In this document: one piece after another, positions 1 through 12,836 of the stretch | Layout: the number at the start of each line of letters is the position of its first letter | Numbering within the stretch: the stretch's first letter is position 1 | NCBI RefSeq assembly: GCF_040115645.1 | Contig: NC_089564.1 | Coordinates: forward strand, 1,116,001-1,180,000 | DNA length: 64,000 nucleotides | Reading direction: 5' to 3' | From: Euwallacea fornicatus | Lineage: Eukaryota > Arthropoda > Insecta > Coleoptera > Curculionidae | Made by a program: the position numbers and the translations under genes | Notes under the pieces: generated by a model | Database searches by the model: none | Told to the model about the DNA's origin: nothing | Seen by the model: only the letters and a program-made list of their open reading frames with translations

Positions 1-2283
1 TCGAACGCGTATTCCAACGGCTTCATTTGAGCCATTTGGAGCCGACGTAGAGTCCAAGATCCGAGGTAGTCGCCGTAAACCAAAACCTTCGGGAACGCAG
101 ACCCCTGGGACTCCCTGGGACAGACGTTTTTGCTCCGGATCTCCATGAATATTTGAGGCATTAAGGAGGAACGGTGGCGACCGCCCTTTCAAATTTCCGG
201 CCTCCCATGAATGTTTTAGATATTGATTAGGAACGGCAACGATAAACCTTTTCGAATTTTGGAGACAATCGGCAACTTTTCTGTCGGGCATTTTGTTTTT
301 TCATTTCGAAAAAGGTAAATTCGTCCTCGTTGGCATCGATGACTTTCGGCCGTTCATCACGCCCTCAGATGGCACCACCGGAGCGGGGAGTCGCGAGAGT
401 TGCCCAACAGCGAATTTCTGACCTTACCGTTCGGCGATGGTCGCTTCTGGGGAAAACCTTGGAATTATTGAGTAATTTAACATGCGCCTCCCATTGAATT
501 AAAACGCCAAACTTGAACTTGAGAAACGTACGTAACTTGTGCATTGTGCAATAACAAAAACGATGGCGATAAAGTCCGGAGAACTAAAACGATAATTAAT
601 TCGGCGTGATGCGAAATCCTTCCACAAATAACTGTAGAAAGTTTAGAAAGGACACATTCCTAGCTGCAAAAATTGCTTGGCAAGGATTTGCAGGTTTATT
701 TTTAAGTTTGTTTATGACGAAAGCATCTTAAATAGGTGAAAGGGGAAGGAATAGCACCATTACCGATGCAAATTCCGCGGCCGAGCCGGCATATCTGTTC
801 CAAAGGATTTATGCAGATGATACCGGCGTAACGGCTGAAGCAAATTCCACCTGAGTGAATTGATTCTCAATGCTCTCTTACCCAGTGACCACACTTTGTG
901 AAAAAATACCACCGCCGGGACAATTACCACGCAACAATCCGTATCATTTTTAAATTCATTAAATGCACTTATTTCCGTATACCGCAACCTTGAGTAAAAG
1001 CCAGCGTGCATGCTTGTAGTATTTGAAATAGTTTCGCTCGTAAGCGATTTTCTCTATAGTATAGTAACGATTAAAAAGCCAAGAAAGTCCGACCCGTGTC
1101 CACCTATTAACGCCAGCGGTTTTTGGTTTCCATAAAGTCCAGTTGCGCAATAATTTGCAAAGAGATGATTCACCCGCCGACGATCTCGGTCCACAACTAA
1201 TAATAACAGAAATGAATGGTGAACGTGTTGGAGTATCGCTTGGTGGAATGCGCCAATATATGGGAGTGCAGGAGGCCCGTTATCCACGGAGTTAACTTGA
1301 TTGTGTTTTATGGTTTCGTGGAAATGGTCGAGCGTTAATTAGTTGCAATGGTTAAGGGATCGATCAAAATGGAGGTCAGGGCATAGACAAGTTACCGTGA
1401 AGTCGTAGGTAACTGCATGGTGACACGAGTTCGTCGCTTAGATTGTTGCGACGCCAGGGGTGGACGCGCGAGGCACTCGAGACAATCGCGATTATCCGTT
1501 TAAACTAACAAGGCGAATGCCCGTTCCGTTCTCATCAAAGTGAAATTTGCGTACGTGGTGGGTTCGTGCTGTCAAAATCATGACCAGAGACAAACTAGTC
1601 AACACTCAGAAATGTCTTCAGACCGGGCGAGTCGCTCCTTGAAAATTTTTCTACTCGTCGCCCCTCCGTCCTCGTCGTCACCTTGGTCCGCTCAAACTAC
1701 TCGACCTTTTTGACACTAAAAAAATGGATTTTTGGCAATTTTCCTAACATCCAAGTTGTCTTTCACTCGTTGGTTTGAGCAGATACGGTAACGGTCATCT
1801 CTTGAAGCTAACTCGCTTTCATACCGCACACAACTGGCCGTTTTAATTTGAACAAATACGCGGATTGAAATTGCTTTCGGAATCGCTTTTGCCACACTCA
1901 ATTTTACTCCTCGGGTTAGTCAAGTTAGGTCAGTAAACTTCTTCACTGTGCGAGTGAAATAATTGAAGGAACAATTAAACTGATTTATCAAGTACTTTGG
2001 AATCAGCCATAGTTGAGGCCTTTGGGCCACTTAACGCTGTACTTCCCAACTGCTTATGTGTAGGTATAATTAACTACCGCGTAATCAATAACGGTAATTC
2101 GCTGCGTTATTTCGAAACATTTTAAGCAGCGCTTCAAGCAATTTTATTAACTTAAGCCATATTTAACAAATGTTTAAAATATTTTCCTGGCGGACCTGTT
2201 CGCCGTCACCCGATGCTCATTTGCAATTTCGTCTGAGGTTGGGACTTTCGTTTCGAGGGAAAAATGTCGGTTTCGCTCACGTC
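1..2283. other. No recognisable gene
   Basis: I see no gene, repeat array or transposon here. Open frames are at most 83 codons, overlap each other on both strands and have no family signature. The DNA mixes A/T homopolymer tracts with frequent CpG, which fits intronic or intergenic insect DNA. Confidence 0.5.
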
Positions 2284-2429
2284 GTGCCGCATTTTCAATC
2301 AAAAATTGTGCCGCATTTTCAAGCAAAAATTGTGCCGCATCTTCAATCAAAAATTGTGCCGCATTTTCAAGCAAAAATTGTGCCGCATCTTCAATCAAAA
2401 ATTGTGCCGCATTTTCAAGCAAAAAAATC
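2284..2429. repeat. 24-bp minisatellite with 48-bp higher-order period
   Basis: Six tandem 24-bp units, each beginning GTGCCGCAT and ending CAAAAATT; the last is 2 bp longer through an A-run expansion. Units alternate in the middle between TTCAATC (1, 3, 5) and TTCAAGC (2, 4, 6). Units 3-4 and 5-6 are the same 48-bp pair and unit 1 differs from units 3 and 5 by one base, so the array grew by copying the dimer. Because 24 is a multiple of three, overlapping frames of about 91-111 codons stay open across it on both strands; I regard these as by-products of the period, not genes. Confidence 0.93.
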
Positions 2430-4553
2430 GTGCCGCCAAATTTGACCAAAGTCGCCCTTCACGTTGTTTTTGGTTGTCGCGTTTGGATTTGGCACGCTGC
2501 AGGTTAAACCGGAGCGTTAGCTTCACTTTCGGCATTTCCCCAAACATGTTTAATGGGAAAATTGAAAATTCACTTTATTTAGCACTAAACAAGCACTGAA
2601 AAGCGATTCCGATTATTTATGTTCACCATTTACATGCACGTTTCGGTATTTCTCGAAAATCAGACTGCACATTCGCGGCTTTATGCAAATATTGTTCTGT
2701 TTTGAATAATTCCAAGCTTTCAAGGTTATCGATAGATAGGTTTCAAAGATTTTTTCTTTGATTAATTCACGATGGATTTATTTTTGCGTTCGTCGAAAAA
2801 TGGCTAAGGGGATTTTACCGATTGCAACAAAGTTACACTGGTCACCGATTGAAGGCGCGCGCGCCTTCTCGAAATTGTCTCATTATGCGGTCACGTCGAA
2901 TTGAGCTTTTAGTTAACTCTTACTTTTTTCTATTTTCGTTTAAGAAAGGTGAAGGTTACGATAGCTGTAAAAGCGAACTTCCTAACCCTTGCCAAAATAT
3001 TTCGTTCGCAGGAATTTATTTAAACTGCAATATAAATTGCTCAAAATGTTGCAGCCTTTGTGTTATTAATAGAGCAGCCAAAATTATTGCCGCCATTTTT
3101 AACCGTAACGCTGATCCGATGCCTCGGTGTCCGTGTAATTACACAATTCACGGGATTTTTTCACAAGTTCAAGTTCAGGTTTATTCGCTACCAGAGGCCT
3201 AAATTATTCAATTCGTCTCAAGGCCTTTCACCGTGAATGTTAAGGTCAGAGCCGACATGCTATAAAGTACTTTTTACCAGCATTAGCTGTGTACGAATTT
3301 GACGTAGTGTGCAGCACTTCCAAGGAGGGCATTGTCGATAGACAATATCGATAAATAAACAAACGCAGATAGAAGGTTCCCATCGCCAGTTATCAAGGAC
3401 CACCAGTACGAGCTGGTACGATTCATTACCTACCAAGACCTTTCCGGGTTATGTTTGGGTTCGAAGTTTTCCTAGAACTGTTTGGCTTAGAGATTATCAA
3501 AGAGACCCAAATACACTCAGGCAAAAAGTACCGGGGTATATTATTTGCATACCCCGCCGAGAATGCAATAAAAAGATACGAGATTCCTGGTACTAACGCC
3601 GAATTCTCACTAATGTGGTAGTAGGTACCAGAATGGAGTTTTCGACTCGTTTCCTTTCGGTACTGTTACTGTACGTTTCGTATCTCTCCTCGGTTCTGCA
3701 GCTAAGCGATTTTACGGTCTTCGCGGTACTAAGACGCGCTACCCCTATTCGTTGTATTCAAGGTTGTTCTTGGAAAATTTATGAACGTATTTCTGGGTGT
3801 CCGAATTGTGTGGGTATTTGACTGTTGAACGAGAGCTTAATGTTAACTTTAAATGGGGTTTTGAAGGACAAGACATTTTGTGTTAGTTCTGTAATTATCG
3901 TAAACAATTACGGAACCGACGTTGGTTCGCTTCAATATCCTTAATCCTTTCTCTGAAGGTCGAGGCATTATTGTTTCTAGCAATCTCCACGAAGGAACTT
4001 AACGGGACGGTAAAGAATTCTCGACCTTCTGCGAATGAAGCTAGGGTTAAACGAACAGATTCAACGTTGAAAAAACATAATACTTAATTGATAAGAAAAT
4101 TTTCAGTTTTAGTTTTTCTGCTATAAATACAAGAATCGTGTATTCGAAGGCGCCGAGGAATCCTTTGGTACGACATTAAAGGAAAGGTTTATTTTTTTCC
4201 ATTGCCGACCTAAATTTACCCTTTTTTGCGATGGTTTATAGAATAAACTTCGTTTCCCTCCGACAGTCGGTGCACTATTGGAATAAAGAATGTGGAATTT
4301 TTTAAGCAGAGCCCTTGTCGTGGCGACTTATAAATTCTGCTCCATGCCTTGTCTCACAGTTTCAGGCATCAATTCTCGAGTCCGTGTGAGCTATACCAAA
4401 TAAAATTCGGATGGACTAATCGGTCAAAACGCGCCATAACACGGCCTTGCGTTTGTTCTCGACAATTTTGACATGCCCAGAACTAGCCGCTCTACCTTGG
4501 AGCAAGTTCATCACTGTAACTTCAAGGGAAACACACGTTCAGCTCTGTAGAAA
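2430..4553. other. No recognisable gene; one strong palindrome inside
   Basis: Apart from the palindrome listed at 2851, I see no supported gene. A small hairpin with 8-bp arms (CGGGGTAT / ATACCCCG) lies at 3532-3556. A 126-codon plus-strand frame at 2822-3202 starts at TTG, is cysteine-rich by translation and matches no family I know. Confidence 0.45.
2851..2868. repeat. Perfect 18-bp palindrome with alternating CG core
   Basis: The 18 bases GAAGGCGCGCGCGCCTTC are exactly self-complementary and have an alternating purine-pyrimidine GCGCGCGC core. Alternating CG is the classical Z-DNA-forming sequence and a perfect palindrome can extrude as a cruciform. No spacer is present, so this is not a terminator-type hairpin. 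It might equally be a binding site for a dimeric protein. Confidence 0.9.
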
Positions 4554-4650
4554 GTGCAACAAAGAAGCGCTCCAGTGCAACGAAGAAGCACTCCAGTGCA
4601 ACGAAGAAGCACTCCAGTGCAACAAAGAAGCGCTCCAGTGCAACAAGTGC
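4554..4650. repeat. 21-bp minisatellite, ABBA order
   Basis: Four full 21-bp units at 4554, 4575, 4596 and 4617 plus a partial unit. Each starts GTGCAAC and ends CTCCA. Units 1 and 4 read AAAGAAGCG in the centre, whereas units 2 and 3 read GAAGAAGCA, giving an A-B-B-A order. The period is a multiple of three, so short frames with repeated Cys-Asn-Glu/Lys-Glu-Ala-Leu-Gln run through it; nothing else suggests coding. Confidence 0.92.
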
Positions 4651-5292
4651 TGGATAGTACATACCGTTCGGCAATAAACAACAGGCCTATTTCTTTAAGT
4701 ATCTTTTCGAGGACAAAACTTCTACCGCCAGTTACTTTTTTTCCCCTGAAATTTCTTTAAGTCGAAGGATTTAAGACCTGTTACGGATACGTTAACGATA
4801 TGAACGGCTGTAAGAGTGAAATGTTTTACCTTCGAAAAGAGTTTCACTGCGAAACAAATACCTTGAACGAAAATTCCATTCACGTCGGCCGGTCTTGGGA
4901 GTTTGAAATAACCCGAAGGAGACTCGATTAAACTTGACACTACGCAAGTTTTCACGCGTACCTACCACTTAGGGCACATCTTTCAGCCCCTCTGCCCTAT
5001 CGGTTTCAAGACTGTACGCCTCCATGATTGTCGTAATTACTAATCTGTTGAATTGCTTATCTTATCGCAAGTGAAACAGATTCCATATTTGCCCTGTCAA
5101 CAATCGCATCAGTCAGTCAGCGAAAACAATAATAAAGGGTAGAACTGAGGGTAAAATGATTCATAGAATCCGTACTAGGGGAAACCAACGTCAACTTCCA
5201 GCGGGGGTGTAGATTTGTGCGGAGTGCGGTTGCAACTCAGGCATCACGTGACTAAAACGAAATGTGACAAATCGTCGTAACTGCCACTGCTG
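4651..5292. other. No recognisable gene
   Basis: No feature is seen between the 21-bp array and the CTA microsatellite. The only frames are 68-77 codons long and lack any family signature. Confidence 0.45.
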
Positions 5293-5326
5293 CTACTACT
5301 ACTACTACTACTACTATTTCTACTAT
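5293..5326. repeat. CTA trinucleotide microsatellite
   Basis: About eleven uninterrupted CTA/TAC repeats, followed after an interruption by a further TCTACTATT. Preceded by CACTGCTGCTA, so the run probably grew from a short impure CTG/CTA seed. Confidence 0.9.
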
Positions 5327-6500
5327 TGGTCTCTCAAGTATGCAGTACGTACATACGTTACATTACATATTCCTCAGACCATCAACAATAACGCTTCTGT
5401 ATAGTCATTGTTAACAAACTTGTCATCCTTTATGAATCACAATCAATCTAACGGCTTGAACAATAAATATAAAGAGGCACTAATCTTTCGAGTGACATTT
5501 CTACTGAATAATCCATTGAATTTCCTATGTACCTGCTCTCAAGGAAAACAAATCTTCACCTTGGTTTCAATGACTGTAATCCTCCATAAATTGCACCTTT
5601 CTCAAAGAGCCGTAGCTATTAAGTATCCGATAGTCTTCGAGAATTGTAATTTGCAGTGGGGCATCAGAAGCAGTGTATTTCGTTCTCTATGAGTTTTTAG
5701 ACATTAAAGGAGACTTATTTGAGTGTGTAGTAACACGTGCCTGCCTAATGAACTCGAGTAGCGGAATAATTAGAAATCCATTCTATCACGATATACATGT
5801 TTAGTTGCGCGACTTGAGAAAAATTAAATTAATTGGAATGGCATAACTAATTAACACAACTATAAAATTCCTTACATAATTCTTGAACAAGATCCACGAC
5901 GTTTGATAGCTTGCAAACACCTGTTTTGAGTGCCTGTTTCTTTTTACGGAGCTGAAGCCTCGTAATTTCTATACCAAGTCTTGACCAATTGTCGACACAA
6001 ATTCGCTAAACTTGGTTTCAATTTAGCGAGCACTATCACCGTCATCCTCCATTCAATTACCCACGTCTAGGAACTGCAAATATGGGCTTTATTTAATACG
6101 CTAACAATTCTTCTGTGAGTCATTAAATTACAAATTGTTGTTAATGGCCGTAATTTGCTTTAAATTACTACGGATTTCTCTCAGCGCCGACAAGCGGACA
6201 ATCACGGAAGAGCCTTAAAGGTTAGACGGTGCAGATAAAATATTGAGATAAACCGCACTTAGAAAAACTCATGTCGAAATATAACAAGTGTATTACCTTA
6301 GGTCGGTGCCTAGCGCGGCATTCTGCACAGAAGGTTGCACGGGGTGCTTTGGGATGCAGGTTCTTTGCGGTTATTTTATCGCCTTAAGCGGTGTCTAATT
6401 GCCGGCTGAATCAAGAAACAGTAACAGCAATTCGGCGCTTTGCCCCCCGAGGTATTAGCAAATTATAAAATGTTTTTCTGTGCAGGAGAGGTTTTTTTAA
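5327..6500. other. No recognisable gene
   Basis: AT-rich DNA with many TAATTA/TTAATTAA-type words, for instance around 5818-5855. Such words are the core of homeodomain binding sites but are common by chance at this composition. No gene seen. Confidence 0.45.
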
Positions 6501-6690
6501 GAAAAAACTGGAAATCGTAGAAAAAAAACTGGAAATCGTAGAAAAAACTCGAAATCGTAGAAAAAACTCGAAATCGTAGAAAAAACTCGATATCGTAGAA
6601 AAAACTCGAAATCGTAGAAAAAAACTCGAAATCGTAGAAAAAAACTCGAAATCGTAGAAAAAACTGGAAATCGTAGAAAAAACTGAAAAA
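6501..6690. repeat. About 20-bp A-rich minisatellite, nine units
   Basis: Nine tandem copies of an A-run followed by CTSGAAATCGTAG (S is C or G; one copy has CGATATCGTAG), then a partial tenth. Unit length varies from 19 to 22 bp only because the A-run varies, a slippage signature inside a minisatellite. Outer copies carry CTGG and inner copies CTCG, so the interior appears to be the most recently amplified part. The repeated minus-strand Phe-Phe-Tyr-Asp-Phe frames (86-156 codons) are artefacts of the repeat. Confidence 0.93.
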
Positions 6691-9600
6691 AAAATGTCTG
6701 AAACTGAACGAGACACTGATGCAATTCCAAACCATGATTTTTTTCCAGAATTTTCACCGCAATTGACGCAATACGTTCTGGACAAGCGCGAGTTAGTTGC
6801 TATGGATACCAAAGACATCCAAATCTCTCGGCTGCAAAGGCGTTCGCACGCACTTGCATCCGATGCGTGATTAAGTAACACTTAGTTTTTTTCATTTAAC
6901 AGGTTTAACGGTAATTTATTGAAGAGGGATCAATTGACTTGTTGCGGTGTTTTTAAGGAGACATGAAACGCAAAAGTAATCCTCTTGCATAAAAGTTCAT
7001 TTTTATTTTTATTATACCCAAATATGTGAGATCGAATACAAAAAAAAAAAAGGAGAAATCGAAACCCATTACTCACGTTCATCCAAAATTAAAAGAGATT
7101 GCAATCACCTGCTTAAAAACCAAGTTCCGCGCACTCTGTATATTATAATCGTCGTGGGTAGGCCAACCAAGGCAGACCCATTAATCTCCTTTGCATATTC
7201 CCACATTGAAAATTCATATTGATAAGATGTGATGAAAGGAAAACAGGAAACAAGGTGAGAGTAGCTGTGCGTACACCCACCTATGAACCTTTCGGAGGGG
7301 ATTTTAGGAGCTCACCGGGCAGCAAAGCGGGAAAAAGAAGCTTGCTGCGTACTAAATTTAACCATTGTATATGCTTAGATTAATGGAAGTGCTTTTGGCA
7401 GAGGCCCCATATAAAAATGCAACCCAAATTTCCTGGTAGTCTGTGAAAGTTATTTAAAAAGGAACAGATCCATTAAGTAAGTGAACGTGCATAATAATTA
7501 GTCACGAATGTCAGTTGTTGGAACTCAAATAGCTAAAAGAGTTTTTAAAGTGGTGTCCGGTCGAAACGTCATTGGTAAAAATAAGCCAAAGAAAGCCCTA
7601 ATTAATGGTTGCGTCCCAAAAGCGGTTTCGGCAATTTATTTTAATTATCCCTTAAATAATTAATTTCTGTATAAATTTTCAACCAAGAAAGGAACTTTTT
7701 TGATACCTACCGTGCAGTCGTTGCTCAATCAGTAGCAACTCAAACGGTGCCTTTTCGGGCCTTCCCGGAGGCGCGTCGATAATGGACGCCGAAATAGCGA
7801 TAATGAAAAATCGCGTACGTCAATAGAGCGCGTATACAATTTGGGTTTCGCAACGGACAAAGTCACTTCGTTACATCGAAAATACAATATATCTAATGAA
7901 GTGGTCACAGATCGGGTCATCCAGACGGCCGTAGCGGGCACCCAGCAGACGCTAGGAAATTAATCAATCATTTTTATCTACGAGGACACATGCGGTCATC
8001 ACTGTTTATTTGTCAGATTTGGATATGCACGAAACGGCGTGGTAAATCGTTAGTATTGGTCCGACTTCGAGCGAAATCTAATTATACTCCGACCGCATAA
8101 ATACAATATATTAAAAGCTCGGTTTATGTTAGATCAGGCCATCTCGGCGGCCGCCACGTTAGGAAAGATACAAGTTTCGTCGATTGAAGTGTCTCAACTT
8201 TTTTTTTTTTTAATTTTTTTTTTATTTAAAATAGACGCGCCCGCGAACGAGAACAACGTGGAGAGGTGAATTAGACCTGTTTCTTCACCTACACTATTTA
8301 AATTAACTGCCGACGACCAATCAGAGCGAATCTTTAATATATGGAAGGCAGCAAATTGAAAGCCCATAATCGGCATTGTTAAATAGGCATTAAAAAAAAA
8401 AAAAAAAACTGAGCTAAATTGCTGCTTCACCTTTTTTTTTTGTGTGCTCTCGAAACAGTCAGTCGCATTTCTTGACATTTCTACAATTGGCAAACCCGTT
8501 TGGCAGCGGAGAAATTTATTCGGAATTCCTCGGGCTAAGCATCGGATTTGAGATAATTAAGTAGGCGTGTTTTTGTACAGGGTGAATTTCGATTTTGGTC
8601 TGTAGAAAAAAAGAGATGACGAGGACGCGATCGAGTCGTGACTCGTTTGGGGACCTCCTTATGAAATTTTCGAAAACAAAAGGACAAGAGCAAAAAGACC
8701 GGGAAGATCGCGATTCTGATTTCGACCCGCACCGAAATAAGTTGCGGACGCCGATGGAGGATTAGAAACCATTTACCTTCATTAAAGCTGATGTTGTCGG
8801 ATCAAAAACTTATTACATTGATCTTTCCACTGTCGTATCGACGGGATTTAATCGAATGTAGGAGAATCTAGGGCAGCTGAAAATTACGCTCTTCGAAGGA
8901 TCAACGCGGAGTGCAGCCTTTTCCCGATTTGGCGCTAATTGACGAAATCGAGACTTGAACAGCAAGAAATTTTTAATGCGAAAAGTTCCCTCTCAAAGTT
9001 CTGAAGGGAAAATCAGTGTTTTATCACTTTTTTTTTGTGCGGAGTCCAGCGTCTGACTTGACCCAAAAATACACTATTGTTTGGTCAAGTTTGTTTATGT
9101 TTGTCGCCCACCTGAACACAACATCAGAAACGCGCTGGCAGAGTTTTATTTATATTTATTTGATATCTACCGAGATATCTACATTGTTGTATACTCCGAA
9201 TATTAAATTTGCTCGACGTTTAGAAGGTTTTATGGCGAGGAAGGTTCAGTGGACAAGAAAATTTTAGAAGCTCTTATACGAATTGATGGTACCAGTTTCC
9301 CTGGAACGCTCTTCCATTGTCTAAACCGTTAACCGAGCCAACCCCAATAACCAACCTCTTATTACCTAAATTGGATGTGCTTTTTAGAGTAACATAACAA
9401 TCATTAGTTTAAACCAATCTCCAATGTGCGAACGGCGAGTGAATCCCACTTTTCTGTGCCCTCGACCAGAAGGCGCTTCTGAGCCAGCGCACCGGCGAGT
9501 GGCCAGACTCCGAACTTTCCAGAGCACCTCTGCGCAACCTCTTAGTCCGCTGGACCGGCAACGTCATCAATTAAGCAAATTGAGTTTTTCTTGTATTTCG

Positions 9601-11459
9601 TGTGGGAATTACGCCACACACACGAGTGGGAGCTATTGGAGCGATGGTATGCCCACTTACATCAGTCAAAACTAATTGAGACTCACTTTCACCCCTTACT
9701 GAGGTCTGGCAGTAAAGCCCTTGTTAAAATTTCGGTGACACAGGTCATCGAAACGTTGGCGCCTTCAGGGGCAAGAAAATTTGTTCATAGAGACGAAGAT
9801 TTACGGAACGTGTATGGGAAATAAGTATGTAAAATATGTGGAAGATCTCGGAAAGTACTCGTTTCAGTCGCTGAGGAATGATGGTTCTAAAAAAGTGCCC
9901 AAATGCTCTGATGAAACCATAATCATTTGCTTCTGAGCAGTCTGTCATTGATTTTTTTTAAGTCCAGATAATCAAGATTTTTGAAGTTTGTCCAGTTTCC
10001 ACCACGGGTGGAACCTGACCTACCAAGTTTATTATTTTCGATCTATTAATTTGTGACACTTTTACACTGACCTCCTGAAAGTTGCCTTAGTCTCGGAACG
10101 TATGCGTTAAATGAACATTAATTCATTTTTCGAAAATGATTATCTTACCGTGACGTGTGAAGGTGCCCGTATTGTCGACAATTTACATGGTGGTTCCTTC
10201 GCAATGCGTAATGTCAATACAGCGCAACATCGATGGGGTTCCAAAAGAGAATTCGGTTTTCGGGATGGTTTTGCGTCACTTTCTTTAGTAAAAAATGGTA
10301 GATCAATGGTAGTTGCACGGGAGGAATGGTTTATACGTATGAGACGAGAGAAGTGGGATTGAAAACAGGATATAGGCTAATTAATATAAATACGTAATTA
10401 AACGTAGGCCGCACATTTCATTCGCATTTTTTGGTCATTAACGCTTTTAATGGCCAACTCAACCTATGCCTAATCTAGAATAGGATATCTTGCACATCCA
10501 TTTCGCTCACCAACGGTAAATTGAATACGGGGCGATTCTAACGATGGAGTTATACCTTAATCACTGAATGGGGTTTCGAAAAGTACGATTTTGTCATTTG
10601 GCGGCCTTTCAAAAGACCAACGTCGCGGACGCAGGGTGTCAAAGCTTCATTTTAGAAAAATCGGTTTATTAATAATCGTCAGCCCACTTGAGGTAATTAA
10701 ACGTGATGTCAATAGCACCGTGGGAGGGGACTTCTTCGTTAAATAAAGTCGCGTTTGGGCACATCAGTCGCGCCGGTACTTAATGGTTTAGTATTTTTGA
10801 AAACAAAACGGCACGCCACTGGTTTTTCTAAAAATAACAATTATCGTTCGGCGAGAAAATTTCGTTTTTATTTTTGGTATTTTTTAAAAGTCGCGATAGT
10901 TTCAACGCAATTCTGATCATTATCACTGACGCCTACAAAATTTCGTCTAGTTATCCCGAGTGGTTTGGCAGTTATCAATGAATTTCAATTTTTGAAATGG
11001 TACTTCGGCTCCCTGTGTCTGCACCGATGTTGATGCTTTGAAAAAACGCCGACAGGGAAACGGCCGTACGTCTCGAAGCCCCGTTCGCGGGTGAGAGGAC
11101 AACTCCAACTCTGGAATCGCCCCGCGTGACGTAACGTTGAGTACCATACCGCCACTCAGTATGGAAAAAATACGAATAATACCTTGAAATTTAGTTCGTT
11201 CTCGAAATGAAATCGACACACTCGAGTATGCATTGACTGGAGTGATTCGCAAATGAAACGATAGTCAATAGCACGGCGGAGGACTCAAATTGGCCGACAG
11301 TCGTCGACGAAGTATTTCGTCACACTAGACTGACGAATAAACCCAAATTCTCCTTTCTGCGAAAAAAAACGGGCGACATTCCAGCGTCGCAACTGCACTT
11401 ATGCGAAGCATCGGCCAGGCAGGAATTCGCTGTGCAGTAACGATGTTGGTTATGCTTAC
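6691..11459. other. No recognisable gene; homopolymer tracts
   Basis: No supported gene. Poly(T) at about 8199-8227 and poly(A) at about 8392-8408 bracket a roughly 165-bp segment. A lone TACAGGGTG at 8576, similar to the ends of the transposons described below, has no matching partner end. An 83-codon frame at 9424-9675 and overlapping frames to 9824 match nothing I recognise. Confidence 0.4.
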
Positions 11460-11588
11460 CTGATGCCAACGTTTGGTTTCGCGCCAAACCTGCAGTGCCG
11501 CAGGAAGAACGATTTCCGACGTGTCGCAATCGACAGCAAATTTGATTGTTCCATCGAAATCCAATTGGTAAACAACCATTTCCATCAT
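11460..11588 (-). other. Candidate first coding exon (43 codons) with strong donor
   Basis: On the minus strand an ATG at 11588, with A at -3 and an in-frame TGA just upstream, opens a frame that reaches a strong 5' splice site CAG|GTAAGC exactly at a codon boundary (phase 0) after 43 codons. The predicted peptide begins MMEMVVYQLDFDGTIKF and ends WRETKRWHQ. I do not recognise a family. No promoter element or matching downstream acceptor is convincingly visible. It may be a genuine first coding exon, or a chance ATG-to-donor frame. Note that it runs opposite to the recursive-splice-like sites elsewhere in the window. Confidence 0.2.
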
Positions 11589-11603
11589 TATGTTTTTTCA
11601 ATG

Positions 11604-12836
11604 CGATTGCTGCTGAAGTGCGGCAATTTTATGTTTAATAAATCAACACCGAGTGCACGGTGCGTGGCGCGGCAATAGCTAGACAACGGAATGGAATGCA
11701 TAGTTGTCGCTTTCTGGTTAGCTTGGTATTACACAACGCGAGGCGCCATCCTTTTGATGAAATACGGAATTTCCTGCACTTACGACTGGAGTCCCCTCAA
11801 AATATTGACATCCGAAATGGATAAATTCTTGGAACCGATTAGGCTTCAAAGCCAATATTTGTTTTTTGCCTAAAATTGTGTAAAAACACTATTGCGCAAC
11901 TGCCTTATGTGAGTGTTCCTCGAAATGCCATGTACCTAGTGTAAACACAAATACGAGAACAAACAATAAATATTACGTATTTGACTCAACCCCTTATCAA
12001 AACGTTTTTCATTGAAGTAAATAGCGAGACGCTTGATAAGGGAGTGATTGATAACACGTAAGTGTAGGTAACGCTCTCAAGAAATATGTCGAAGAAGGTA
12101 ATTTCCGGACTATAGCTCTAGAAACAGATCTCGTTTAACTATTAAAACGTAAAAGAAATGATCCAATATACTTTCCAAACCGATCGGATTTTTCGTGACG
12201 TTAGAGGCGAAAGTGATCTCTTCGCCTCGATGAACCTACCAGATCGCAAAGCGTTGCCACCGAGACCGTTTCCAACGTCATCCACAAAAGTTTGGACTCT
12301 TGCATGCATCATGAGGCTGGCGTCGCCCCTCTAGCGCGAAAATACCGGATGTAACACCTTCGATCCGACCATAAAATACCCGGTTACTTCATCGCACCGA
12401 ACCCATTCAGTATTCAAAACTCGGTGGTTTCAGCGAACCACGGGCACCAAATAAAAATTCCACCATTTCTCAATTTATGATTTCCATGAACTGTGTTGGG
12501 TCATTTTTTCCTAATTAATAATTCCCGGCCGTTCGCGATATGCGCGAGTATGCTAATTTATGCGCTCTGTTGTGAAATAAGCTGTCTGGGCTGGTGCATA
12601 TATGGAATAACTGCCGTTTGATTTGTGGTGATCTTGCATAAAGAGCTTGTGTTTGGAAAAATGGCGCACCGCTAGTGATATGAAAGTCCCATTGGCACAC
12701 TTAGGCTGGGGGAATTCGCTGTGTTAAAAAAACCAGAGCCCAAGCCGCCCCATCGAATCAGCAATTGTTCTTAACGGCTGCTCTTCCTGAACCGGGCCGA
12801 TAATCAGTGTTTTTATTGCCCGCCATTTTGACGTAT
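11604..12836. other. No recognisable gene
   Basis: Nothing identified. CCTTATCAA and TTGATAAGG near 12.0 kb form a spaced 9-10-bp inverted repeat with about 33 bp between the arms, too weak to call. Confidence 0.45.

Noticed and set aside
2170..2599. Overlapping 91-111 codon frames on both strands
   Set aside because: They exist only because the 24-bp repeat has a period divisible by three.
3532..3556. Small hairpin CGGGGTAT / ATACCCCG
   Set aside because: 8-bp arms are expected by chance in a window of this size.
6411..6881. 156-codon minus-strand Phe/Tyr-rich frame
   Set aside because: Produced by the A-rich minisatellite; low complexity and no family.
8576..8590. TACAGGGTG resembling a transposon end
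   Set aside because: No inverted partner within several kb and no repeat structure beside it.
10629..10640. CAGGGTGTC word resembling a transposon left end
   Set aside because: No flanking TA and no partner end.
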